Shown here: in pieces, positions 8,242 to 14,689 of the stretch
Layout of the letters: each line of letters starts with the position of its first letter
Position numbering within the stretch: the first letter of the stretch is position 1
NCBI GenBank assembly: GCA_031276055.1
Contig: JAISNW010000185.1
Span: 1 to 15,565 of the forward strand
Source of the DNA: Deferribacteraceae bacterium
GTDB taxonomy: Bacteria; Chrysiogenota; Deferribacteres; Deferribacterales; JAISNW01
Reading direction: 5' to 3'
Length of the DNA stretch: 15,565 bases
The notes under the pieces: model-generated
The model's input: only the letters and a program-made list of their open reading frames with translations
Databases searched by the model: none
What the model was told of the DNA's origin: nothing
Program-made: the position numbers and the translations under genes

Positions 8242-9417
8242 ATGATAAATACCAATTTTTCAAAGATTTCGGAAAACTATCTCTTTTCTGATATTGCAAA
8301 GAAAGTTGCTGTCTACCTTGAAAAGAACAAGGGGGCGGATATTATTCGGCTGGGGATAGGCGATGTCACCCTCCCGCTTACCTCTTGCGCTATAAAAGCG
8401 ATGCATGAGGCGGTAGATGAATTGGCTTGCTCTGCAACATTTCGCGGTTATGGACCTGAACAGGGTTATCCATTCTTAACAGAAGCTATTGTAGATGCTG
8501 AATACAAAGGGTTAGGGATAACAAGCGATGAAATCTTTGTAAGCGATGGGGCTAAATGCGATGTGGGCAACTTTCAAGAGCTCTTTGACCGCTCCGTAAA
8601 AGCAGCAATTACTGATCCTGTTTACCCCGTATACCTTGATTCTAATATTATGGCGGGCAGAGCTGTTGCCTTTATGCCTTCAGTGGAAGAGAACGGTTTT
8701 TCCCCCGACTTTCCAAAAGAGAGAGCTGATCTTATATATCTGTGCTGCCCCAACAACCCTACGGGCGCCGTCCTTACAAGAGAGCGCCTTAGAGAGTGGG
8801 TGGATTACGCCGCCGCTCATAGGTCCATAATATTATATGATGGGGCTTATACCGCCTTTATTACAGATTCTAATGTGCCTAAAAGCATTTACGAGATTGA
8901 AGGCGCAAGAGATGTTGCTGTGGAGTTTAGATCTTTTTCTAAAACCGCAGGGTTTACAGGCGCCCGCTGCGCTTATGCTGTTGTGCCTAAAACTATCTTG
9001 GTGGACGGGGTGCAGCTAAATAAACTCTGGCTGCGCCGCCAAAGCACTAAATTTAACGGCGCTTCCTATATAATCCAGCGCGGGGCGGCGGCAACATTGA
9101 CAGAGGAAGGGAAGAAAGAAACAGCCGCCCTGGTAGGCTGCTATAGGCTTAACGCCCAAACTATACTAGATGGGTTGACTTCAGCAGGTTGGACAGTCTA
9201 TGGAGGAAAGAACGCCCCATATATATGGTGGAAAATCCCCAAAAGTGTAAAGTCTATGGATTTTTTTGACATCCTGCTTGAAAAGTGCCAGGTGGTGGGA
9301 ACTCCGGGTTCTGGTTTTGGAGCTTGCGGAGAAGGGTATTTCCGCCTAACCGCTTTTGGAGAGCATAAAAGAACAGAGATTGCAATACAGAGGATTAAAG
9401 AAAGCAGCCTATTATGA
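8242..9417 (+). CDS. dapL: LL-diaminopimelate aminotransferase
   Basis: A 391-residue fold-type I PLP aminotransferase. DapL-specific motifs are present: '[10 protein letters not shown]' (37-46), '[13 protein letters not shown]' (67-79), '[10 protein letters not shown]' (101-110), 'DPVYPVY' (125-131) and 'CPNNPTG' (169-175). The PLP-binding lysine is K234 in '[12 protein letters not shown]'. The enzyme converts tetrahydrodipicolinate to LL-diaminopimelate in one step with glutamate as amino donor, replacing the succinylase route for lysine and peptidoglycan precursor synthesis. It lies 6 nt after gltD, which would help supply glutamate, and its TGA overlaps the next ATG by 4 nt. The ribosome binding site is weak (GAAGAAAT), consistent with coupling to gltD. 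Length is normal. Confidence 0.93.
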   Translation: MINTNFSKISENYLFSDIAKKVAVYLEKNKGADIIRLGIGDVTLPLTSCAIKAMHEAVDELACSATFRGYGPEQGYPFLTEAIVDAEYKGLGITSDEIFVSDGAKCDVGNFQELFDRSVKAAITDPVYPVYLDSNIMAGRAVAFMPSVEENGFSPDFPKERADLIYLCCPNNPTGAVLTRERLREWVDYAAAHRSIILYDGAYTAFITDSNVPKSIYEIEGARDVAVEFRSFSKTAGFTGARCAYAVVPKTILVDGVQLNKLWLRRQSTKFNGASYIIQRGAAATLTEEGKKETAALVGCYRLNAQTILDGLTSAGWTVYGGKNAPYIWWKIPKSVKSMDFFDILLEKCQVVGTPGSGFGACGEGYFRLTAFGEHKRTEIAIQRIKESSLL

Positions 9418-10361
9418 AGAAACTTGAGGAGATTCTTGTCGGGAACTCAAGTTGTATGCATGAAATCTACCGTTTGGTAGAACAAGTAGCAGCCAGCAAT
9501 GCTACCGTGCTTTTGAGAGGCAATTCCGGTATAGGCAAAGAACTTGTTGCAAGGGCGATCGTGGGCTTGAGTGAGCGCGCTAATAGACCTCTACTCACAC
9601 TTAACTGCGCCGCAATTCCTGAAACGCTTGTGGAGAGCGAACTGTTCGGGCATGAAAAGGGTGCGTTCACCGGTGCAGATAAACGCCGCATCGGGCGCGC
9701 TGAAGCGGCGGAAGGGGGGACGCTCTTTTTAGATGAGGTAGGAGATCTTACCCTTGTTTCACAGGTAAAACTTTTGCGCTTTATACAAGAGCGCACCTTT
9801 TCCCGACTCGGCTCTAACCAAGACATTAAAGCGGATGTGCGCCTCATAGCTGCAACGAGCCGCAACCTTGAATATCTTATGGAGCATGGAAAGTTTAGGG
9901 AAGACCTTTACTACCGCTTAAATATATTCCCTATATATATGCCTGACTTAAAGGATAGAAAGTGCGATATAATCCCCCTTGCAGAGCATTTTATAGAGAA
10001 GAATAATATCCAGTATTCCAAAACTGTTTCCCGCATCTCCACCCCTGCAATCAATATGCTTACCTTATATCATTGGCCTGGGAATGTGAGGGAGCTTGAA
10101 AATTGCATTGAGCGGGCGGTGCTCACCTGCACTGATGACTGCATACACAGCTACAACCTCCCCCCATCTCTACAAACCGCTGAAACATCAGGCACAGTGC
10201 TTACTAAAGGGGCAAACTTTAATACCCTTGTTATGTCTTACGAAAAAGAGTTAATATCAGAAGCCTTGAAGAGAAATAACGGCAATATGAGCGCAGCTGC
10301 TAGAGATTTAGGGATTTCCGCTCGAGTTATCCACTATAAGATAAAACAGCTGGGCTTATAA
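9414..10361 (+). CDS. Sigma-54-dependent activator lacking a sensor domain (AAA+ plus Fis-type HTH)
   Basis: A 315-residue bacterial enhancer-binding protein. The AAA+ motor starts almost at residue 1: '[19 protein letters not shown]'. Walker A is 'GNSGIGKE' at 36-43 (the usual form is GESGTGKE), the sigma-54 contact loop 'GAFTGA' is at 83-88, Walker B 'GGTLFLDE' at 101-108, '[10 protein letters not shown]' at 161-170, and 'WPGNVREL' at 221-228. A Fis-type helix-turn-helix '[20 protein letters not shown]' is at 290-309. There is no receiver, GAF or PAS domain, so activity must be controlled by level, by a partner protein, or by nothing. The HTH and '[12 protein letters not shown]' resemble NifA. 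The start overlaps dapL by 4 nt (ATGA), so it is expressed with nitrogen-metabolism genes. Targets are unknown; I saw no clear -24/-12 promoter in the window. Confidence 0.92.
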   Translation: MKKLEEILVGNSSCMHEIYRLVEQVAASNATVLLRGNSGIGKELVARAIVGLSERANRPLLTLNCAAIPETLVESELFGHEKGAFTGADKRRIGRAEAAEGGTLFLDEVGDLTLVSQVKLLRFIQERTFSRLGSNQDIKADVRLIAATSRNLEYLMEHGKFREDLYYRLNIFPIYMPDLKDRKCDIIPLAEHFIEKNNIQYSKTVSRISTPAINMLTLYHWPGNVRELENCIERAVLTCTDDCIHSYNLPPSLQTAETSGTVLTKGANFNTLVMSYEKELISEALKRNNGNMSAAARDLGISARVIHYKIKQLGL

Positions 10362-10400
10362 CTGTGAGAAAGATGCAACCTCTCATCTCCTTAATAAACT

Positions 10401-11057
10401 ATGAAATTTAGCGAATGTCCGTCTGTTGCGATATGCCCTAACCTTTCTAAAAGGGTTGAGAATTTTCTGGCGTTTATAGAGAAACGATACCCATCCCCAA
10501 CCTGCGCCTTAATCCATAAAAACCCCTATGAACTCTTATGCGCCACAATCCTCTCTGCTCAGTGCACAGATAAACAGGTAAATAAGACAACCCCAAATCT
10601 TTTCAAACAATATCCTAGCCCTAAGGCGCTTTCAGAGGCGGATATAACCCATATAGAGCAGATTGTTAGGTCAACAGGGTTCTACCGCAATAAAGCAAAA
10701 GCGCTGGTCAATATGGCAAAAGCGGTTATTGAACGCCACGGAGGCGCTATACCCGACACTTTAGCCGATCTGGAGAAGCTGCCAGGCGTAGGGCGCAAAA
10801 CCGCAAATGTTCTTTTAGGCAATGTCTTTAATACACACGCTTTAGTGGTGGATACCCATGTCATCAGAATAACCAATAAACTTGCCTTTGTTGATACATT
10901 AGACCCATTGAAAGCGGAATTGGAGCTTATGAAAATAATAGATAAAGAGCGTTGGACAAACTTTTCCCATCAGGTAATCTTTTTAGGCAGGGATCTCTGC
11001 AGCGCCCGCTCTCCGCGTTGCGATATCTGTTTGCCTGAACTAATAGGCGGCGGATAA
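10401..11057 (+). CDS. nth: Endonuclease III, iron-sulphur cluster site missing its fourth cysteine
   Basis: A 218-residue HhH-GPD DNA glycosylase/AP lyase of base excision repair. The helix-hairpin-helix 'LPGVGRKTANVLLG' (127-140) carries the catalytic lysine K133, and the catalytic aspartate is D151 in 'VVDTHVIRI'. The substrate loop 'LLCATILSAQCTDKQVN' is intact. The C-terminal 4Fe-4S motif C-x6-C-x2-C-x5-C is incomplete: C200, C207 and C210 are present, but the fourth position (216) is Gly (GGC where TGC is expected), and the protein ends two residues later. The N-terminus has a few extra residues including C6 and C12. It follows the activator gene by 39 nt and overlaps the next gene by one base. 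No good ribosome binding site is visible. The name is sure; the state of the cluster is uncertain. Confidence 0.92.
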   Translation: MKFSECPSVAICPNLSKRVENFLAFIEKRYPSPTCALIHKNPYELLCATILSAQCTDKQVNKTTPNLFKQYPSPKALSEADITHIEQIVRSTGFYRNKAKALVNMAKAVIERHGGAIPDTLADLEKLPGVGRKTANVLLGNVFNTHALVVDTHVIRITNKLAFVDTLDPLKAELELMKIIDKERWTNFSHQVIFLGRDLCSARSPRCDICLPELIGGG

Positions 11058-11881
11058 TGCTGAAACCGCTTATAGCCATTATAACAGCATTAGCCGTATT
11101 CATCTTAATCTTTCTAACCTTTTACGCCCTTAAAGGCGGTAGACAGATACATTATATAAAAAGTAAGGGGGAGATACGCGTTATCTCCCTAATCCCGAGC
11201 GTAACAGAGACGCTCTTTTTTATAGGGGCAGGCGGCTCTGTAAAAGGGAGAACCCGCTACTGCGCCTATCCGCCAGAGGTTAGGCAGATACCCGAATTAG
11301 GCGGGCTCTTTGATATAAACTATGAAGGGATCATATCTTTATCACCTGATATTGTAATCCTTTCGGAGCTTCAGAGAGACGCAGCCGCCCGTCTTAAAAC
11401 GTTAGGGATAAATTATCTAACTGTAAACCATAACGATTTTAATGGGGTATTGCAATCGTTCTCCCTTATAGGAGAGGCAGTTGGAAAAGATACGACTGAT
11501 ATAGTAGATGCGTTGAATGATCGTATAGCCGCCATCCGCCAGAGGGCGGCGGCTTATCCGCCGAAAAAGGTGGTAGTAGCAGTCTCAAGAGAGGCAGGAC
11601 GTTTTATAATCGCGGGTGGGGATGGCTTTTACAGTGAGGCGTTAAAGATATTGAACGTCGAAAACCCGTTTGCTGACAGCGCCCCATATACCGCAATCAG
11701 CAGGGAAGCGCTCTTGCGGCTGAAGCCTGATCTGCTGATTGCTCTATCTTATTATGAACAGACAGATGACGATAAAGACGGTGCATGTATAGTTTCAGGT
11801 TCTTTCGGCTATACGCCTGGTCCTCGTTTCCCACTCCTTTTAGAGAGCTTTGCGCGTTGCATCTACCCTGAAAAAAATTAA
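11057..11881 (+). CDS. BtuF-like periplasmic (TroA-fold) binding protein, possibly for cobalamin
   Basis: A 274-residue protein with an N-terminal hydrophobic segment (residues 4-25) after a short basic start. There is no lipobox, so it is either a membrane-anchored or a cleaved secreted protein. The body starts 'RVISLIPSVTETLFFIGAGG' then 'VKGRTRYCAYPPEV' and 'LGGLFDINYEGIISLSPDIV', the pattern of BtuF and related helical-backbone ABC transporter binding proteins. 'YTAISREALLRLKPDLLIAL' is the second-lobe signature. Known relatives bind vitamin B12, haem or iron chelates outside the inner membrane. The C-terminal end is longer in loop than usual ('DDDKDGAC'). The ATG overlaps the nth stop (TAATG), so it belongs to the same transcript, but no permease or ATPase gene follows. 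Ligand not certain. Confidence 0.82.
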   Translation: MLKPLIAIITALAVFILIFLTFYALKGGRQIHYIKSKGEIRVISLIPSVTETLFFIGAGGSVKGRTRYCAYPPEVRQIPELGGLFDINYEGIISLSPDIVILSELQRDAAARLKTLGINYLTVNHNDFNGVLQSFSLIGEAVGKDTTDIVDALNDRIAAIRQRAAAYPPKKVVVAVSREAGRFIIAGGDGFYSEALKILNVENPFADSAPYTAISREALLRLKPDLLIALSYYEQTDDDKDGACIVSGSFGYTPGPRFPLLLESFARCIYPEKN

Positions 11882-11997
11882 ATATTTTCCCTTGCAAACA
11901 AGGTGTTAATTAAAGTTATCACTTTTCTGAGGAGCAGCTGGGCGCGCCCATAAAAATAAAAAAGGTTAATGATCTTTTTCTTACAAAGTGCTAAGAT
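11882..11997. other. Short intergenic stretch with a 12-base GC palindrome
   Basis: Between the binding protein and the lipoprotein gene lies the perfect palindrome TGGGCGCGCCCA at 11939-11950 in an AT-rich surround. A TTGCAA at 11891 is a possible -35 box with a poor -10. No terminator with a T-run was recognised. Confidence 0.4.
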
Positions 11998-12003
11998 TTG
12001 AGA

Positions 12004-12645
12004 ATGATGTTTAGGTTTATACTTTTCTGCCTCTCATTATTAGTGTTGTTCGGCTGTTCTTCTACTGCTGAACTGGAGCTTTCCTTAAATACCTTTACCG
12101 ATGCCCGCTATCCGTGTGTGAGGGTGGTATTCCCTGATCCAATAACCTTAGATGATATTGACTCTACTTCCAGTAAAAACGAGCAGACAGTGGAATATGA
12201 GATATTAGAAGCTGCACAGAGCCATTATACGTTTAAGCTCATAAAGAGGAGTTTTAAGCCTGTAAAGGTTGACAACACTACACCGATAAAATTTCCTAGC
12301 TGGACGCTGCCGATCACAGAAGTGTATGAAGATGGCGTTATCCTTCACAAGTTGTCTGAAGACTATGCGGGCAATCGGGATGGGGCAGTGCTGCTTGCCC
12401 TTGTAGATGGGGATATATATATTCGCGGTCTAATATCAGAGGTATTAGCAGAACATTCTGCGGATGACGGCGCTCTTTTCGGCATATTCCTAATACTAGA
12501 TCGCCTTGTGCAGAAAGAGAGATACGCCTACCTCTTTTCATTGGAGGCTTGGAGAGAGAGTAAAACAGGGAAACGCTTTATAGAGGATATGAAAAAGCAG
12601 GTCGCATGGTTTTATAATAATATCTCTATTGTACAGTGCAGGTAA
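12004..12645 (+). CDS. Predicted lipoprotein of unknown function
   Basis: About 213 residues from the ATG at 12004; a TTG at 11998 and an ATG at 12007 are alternative starts. The N-terminus is a classic lipoprotein signal: 'MFRFILFCLSLLVLFGCSST', with the lipobox L-F-G-C and the lipidated cysteine 18 residues after the ATG. The mature part has an acidic first half ('DPITLDDIDSTSSKNEQTVE'), a central 'FPSWTLPITEVYEDGVILHK' and a mostly helical end. I do not recognise the family. The protein should be anchored in the inner or outer membrane facing the periplasm. It is 122 bases after the BtuF-like gene and separated from the AT-rich region on the right by an inverted repeat. It is the last gene of ordinary codon use before the accessory region. 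Confidence 0.8.
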   Translation: MMFRFILFCLSLLVLFGCSSTAELELSLNTFTDARYPCVRVVFPDPITLDDIDSTSSKNEQTVEYEILEAAQSHYTFKLIKRSFKPVKVDNTTPIKFPSWTLPITEVYEDGVILHKLSEDYAGNRDGAVLLALVDGDIYIRGLISEVLAEHSADDGALFGIFLILDRLVQKERYAYLFSLEAWRESKTGKRFIEDMKKQVAWFYNNISIVQCR

Positions 12646-12665
12646 TTTCTCTTTCGACTGCGTCT

Positions 12666-12697
12666 ATTTCATTTACTCGTAAACTCATAAATGAAAT
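12666..12697. terminator. Inverted repeat between convergent genes, possible two-way terminator
   Basis: ATTTCATTTA (12666-12675) and TAAATGAAAT (12688-12697) are a perfect 10-bp inverted repeat with a 12-base loop. It lies between the lipoprotein stop (12645) and the stop of the minus-strand gene (12717), where transcripts from both sides would end. It has no T-run and the stem is AT-rich, so the role is inferred from position. Confidence 0.45.
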
Positions 12698-12716
12698 GCG
12701 AAGAAATACCTTTTTA

Positions 12717-13184
12717 TTATGGGTGTTTAGACAAGGTTTTGCAATATTTATACAATAGCGCCAAAACGTCTTCTTCTTTCGCAAAACAATCCAATATCCT
12801 GTCAACAAAGATTTCTACTGACAGATCACCAGATTCCAGTTCAATTGGGAAAAGGAGGATAAAAGCGTCATATGTATCTTGTTCGTGTTTATTCATATCT
12901 GTAAATCTTTTTATTTTAAATATCTTATTTACTATCTCCGTATTCTGGTTACGAGTGATTTCCAAAAAATTGCCACTTACTAATGATTCAGATACAATTT
13001 GCCTTTTTTCGTTTAGATAATCCGATGGTATAGGTAAAATTGTTAAGTCTATTAAAGCTAAACCTTCATTAATAAATTTTATCTCCCATTTCAAAAAATT
13101 GAGTAAATTATCTTGTCCTTTCAATTTGAGATAGTAATTAACGATCTGATTAAGACATTTATTGATTTTATCCAACGTATTCAA
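12717..13184 (-). CDS. Hypothetical protein, 155 aa, accessory region
   Basis: I do not recognise this protein. It is acidic and mostly helical, with stretches such as 'LNFLKWEIKFINEGLALIDL' and 'HEQDTYDAFILLFPIELES', ending 'DVLALLYKYCKTLSKHP'. No signal peptide, membrane segment or metal motif is evident, so it is probably cytoplasmic. The longest frame starts at a TTG (13184) with AGGAG only three bases before it; a second TTG at 13175 overlaps the stop of the broken upstream small gene (GTTGGATAA), which suggests former translational coupling. Frame +1 on the other strand (12691-13020) is a shadow. Its base composition is much more AT-rich than the genes to the left, pointing to transfer. 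Size and pairing would suit an immunity or antitoxin-like partner, but nothing in the sequence proves this. Confidence 0.65.
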   Translation of the reverse strand: MNTLDKINKCLNQIVNYYLKLKGQDNLLNFLKWEIKFINEGLALIDLTILPIPSDYLNEKRQIVSESLVSGNFLEITRNQNTEIVNKIFKIKRFTDMNKHEQDTYDAFILLFPIELESGDLSVEIFVDRILDCFAKEEDVLALLYKYCKTLSKHP

Positions 13185-13357
13185 TATCTCCTAAAACTTC
13201 AATTTCAGAATACCATATCTGGGAGATCATTACCAGTAGAGAGGGGGGCTTGAATTTTAATGATAGTTAGTTGATGGTCAATCTTATGTTCAATAAAAGC
13301 CCTTGCCATCTCTCCGGAGACTTTTGTTAAACACGCTTAATTGAACCCGTCAGACAT
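13168..13357 (-). pseudogene. Broken small gene upstream of the 155-aa gene
   Basis: From an ATG at 13357 the minus strand reads 'MSDGFN', a TAA (13339-13337), then in the same frame 'ACLTKVSGEMARAFIEHK' and on to 'STGNDLPDMVF' and a stop. A one-base shift near 13207 restores 'YSEIEVLGDIEYVG' and a TAA at 13170-13168 that overlaps the start of the 155-aa gene. So a gene of about 63 codons has one nonsense codon and one frameshift. The family is not recognised. The two genes were probably a coupled pair, and the first is now dead. Confidence 0.5.
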
Positions 13358-13362
13358 TTTTT

Positions 13363-13385
13363 AACAAGGTTATCTGTTCCTTGTT
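13363..13385. terminator. Hairpin directly followed by a T-rich heptamer tract (plus strand)
   Basis: AACAAGG (13363-13369) and CCTTGTT (13379-13385) form a perfect 7-bp stem with a 9-base loop. On the plus strand it runs straight into T-rich repeats, like an intrinsic terminator. On the minus strand it lies 5 bases before the ATG of the broken small gene and includes the AAGGA that could be its ribosome binding site. Confidence 0.45.
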
Positions 13386-13416
13386 TTTTGTTTTTTGTTT
13401 TTTGTTTTTTGTTTTT
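13383..13416 (+). repeat. Heptanucleotide tandem repeat (GTTTTTT)x4 plus GTTTTT
   Basis: G residues fall exactly every seven bases at 13383, 13390, 13397, 13404 and 13411, each followed by six T's except the last (five). Such short tandem repeats change length by slippage. It lies in the leader of the minus-strand small gene, just after AT-rich sequence that could hold its -10 box. Confidence 0.85.
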
Positions 13417-13458
13417 ATATAGGTTTATATATTCTCTAGGGTCAAAAAAATCGGCAAA

Positions 13459-13825
13459 ATGAACATATTTATAGCGGTCTTCAACAAGTAAACCTCAGCT
13501 TTCGCTAGCAGAAAATCAGAAAGTCTTTGCAGATAAATTAAGTTCAACACAAAGCTATATTTCGAGACTTGAAAAGGGACAAAGAACTGTAACACCTGAA
13601 TTCATTGATGCTCTTAACATTACTTTTGGTGTCAACAAAGAATAGCGCGGCTGATATTGATTATAATCTGCTATATTCCGTTTTACTTGCTGTTGAACAA
13701 CATTAAAGGATATACCTCGTTCTGCTGCTACAGAACAAAAGACTAAACTTGTGATCACATTTTATAAACATTTTTCTAAAATAGCCCACTTTATTGATTT
13801 TGCAACCATCCGCAAACACATTTAA
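13459..13825 (+). pseudogene. Decayed XRE-family (Cro/CI-type HTH) regulator
   Basis: From an ATG at 13459 three short pieces in different frames rebuild one protein. The first is 'MNI' then 'GLQQV'. The second is 'LSLAENQKVFADKLSSTQSY' followed by 'ISRLEKGQRTVTPEFIDALN' and 'ITFGVNKE', an XRE helix-turn-helix that ends at a TAG where family members have Trp (VNKEW). The third is 'LLYSVLLAVEQH', then 'DIPRSAATEQKTKLVITFYK' and 'HFSKIAHFIDFATIRKHI' to a TAA at 13823-13825, like the C-terminal helices of such regulators. At least three shifts or stops make it non-functional. It resembles in type, but is not a copy of, the intact XRE gene at 14.7-15.1 kb. Confidence 0.7.
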
Positions 13826-14120
13826 CAGCTATTGGGTTCTACATGTTTTTAGAGTTTCAATCACGTGCAACTAATGGTTGCTATCTTACCATGATTATTA
13901 TAACCTGTCTTGTTGCTTTTTTCCTAGAACCGCTTAACAAAATAACACTAAATTAAGGAGAGGATATAAACACCACCGCATAATGAAGTGTGCAGGATTG
14001 GTTGTAATCATCCAAAATGTGTTTAGACTTTTTGTAGTCCTCTCACAACTGTTTAGACATATGTTTAGACAAATTCAATTTTGGAAAAAGTAAAACCCTT
14101 AAAACCATTGTTAAATCTAG
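13826..14120. other. Gene-poor stretch between the XRE relic and the tRNA
   Basis: Two short plus-strand frames are present but unproven. One (13843-13956, 37 codons) encodes 'CYLTMIIITCLVAFFLEPL', a possible membrane helix, without a ribosome binding site. The other (13983-14095) runs through the GTTTAGAC repeats. AAGGAGAGG at 13955-13963 looks like a strong ribosome binding site but no start codon follows at the right distance. This pattern fits remnants of an integrated element. Confidence 0.5.
14021..14070 (+). repeat. Three direct repeats of GTTTAGAC next to tRNA-Arg
   Basis: GTTTAGAC occurs at 14021-14028, 14051-14058 and 14063-14070, each preceded by T; the last two are the 10-mer TGTTTAGACA, spaced 12 bases start to start. 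They lie 51-100 bases from the tRNA 3' end. Such short direct repeats beside a tRNA can be arm-type integrase sites or ends of an insertion sequence; which one is not shown. Confidence 0.7.
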
Positions 14121-14194
14121 CGCCCACGGCAGGACTTGAACCTGCGGCCTCCGGATTAGGAATCCGTTGCTCTATCCACCTGAGCTACGAGGGC
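14121..14194 (-). tRNA. tRNA-Arg, anticodon CCU
   Basis: The minus strand folds as a full cloverleaf: acceptor GCCCTCG with CGTGGGC, D stem GCTC/GAGC, anticodon loop TTCCTAA giving anticodon CCT (reads AGG), and T arm GCAGG-TTCAAGT-CCTGC. The discriminator base is G and CCA is not encoded. Two pairs are poor: T5-T68 in the acceptor and A27-G43 at the top of the anticodon stem. Its 3' end faces the decayed left side (lower coordinates), the side on which integrating elements would insert. Confidence 0.95.
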
Positions 14195-14257
14195 AAGTGG
14201 TTAATAACTATATATTTTTTGTGCTAAAAATTTCTCTCTATTTTTCATTTTTGCCCC

Positions 14258-14689
14258 CTATTTGCCCCCCAGTATGCTTTTTATTAATCTCAATATACCA
14301 AATAAAGCAGTATCCAATGTGTCCAGTGCGTAGTTTTCCCTTAAATGTCTTATTTTCTTGTCTAGTGGATATGTGAAAATAACAGCTACTGATAATAATA
14401 GCAGTTGTATAACTGTTATTTTAAGTTCCCCACTGAAAGCAAATAGAATAATTATGCACATTATGACAGGTAAATAAATAAAACCCATTCTTTGAAGCAG
14501 GATATCATGCTCAATTCTTCTGTTCCCATCTTTTACATCAAGTGTTATATTAATGGAAGAATAATGTTCGCGATTTACATAGTAAGTTTCAGCTATACTT
14601 TTATCACTGACATTATTAATAGTTGCATCTTGTTTAATTGAATTAAATATAAAGGCAATAACCCTTAAAAAGCAGTTAATATACATCAT
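14258..14689 (-). CDS. Small membrane protein of unknown function
   Basis: A 143-residue protein with a long soluble first part ending 'NRRIEHDILLQRMG', then two adjacent hydrophobic segments, 'FIYLPVIMCIIILFAF' (about residues 70-85) and 'ITVIQLLLLSVAVIFTYPL' (about 90-108), and a basic C-terminal tail. It should sit in the cytoplasmic membrane as a hairpin. The family is not recognised. The start is well supported: AAGGAG lies 7 bases before the ATG at 14689, inside the 3' end of the XRE gene, with a 14-nt overlap. So it is cotranslated with the regulator. It could be a partner whose level the regulator controls, or the effector of a small defence or control module; this is inference only. 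AT-rich, like the rest of the accessory region. Confidence 0.72.
   Translation of the reverse strand: MMYINCFLRVIAFIFNSIKQDATINNVSDKSIAETYYVNREHYSSINITLDVKDGNRRIEHDILLQRMGFIYLPVIMCIIILFAFSGELKITVIQLLLLSVAVIFTYPLDKKIRHLRENYALDTLDTALFGILRLIKSILGGK

Noticed and set aside
12691..13020. 109-codon plus-strand frame
   Set aside because: It overlaps the 155-aa minus gene in antisense, is rich in Ser/Phe/Leu typical of shadows, and its ATG sits inside the inverted repeat.
13555..13758. 67-codon minus-strand frame
   Set aside because: It is antisense to the rebuilt XRE relic, which has clear family motifs.
11941..14130. GCGCCCA shared by 11944-11950 and the tRNA 3' end as attL/attR
   Set aside because: Only seven bases match and flanks differ; too short to call an attachment core.
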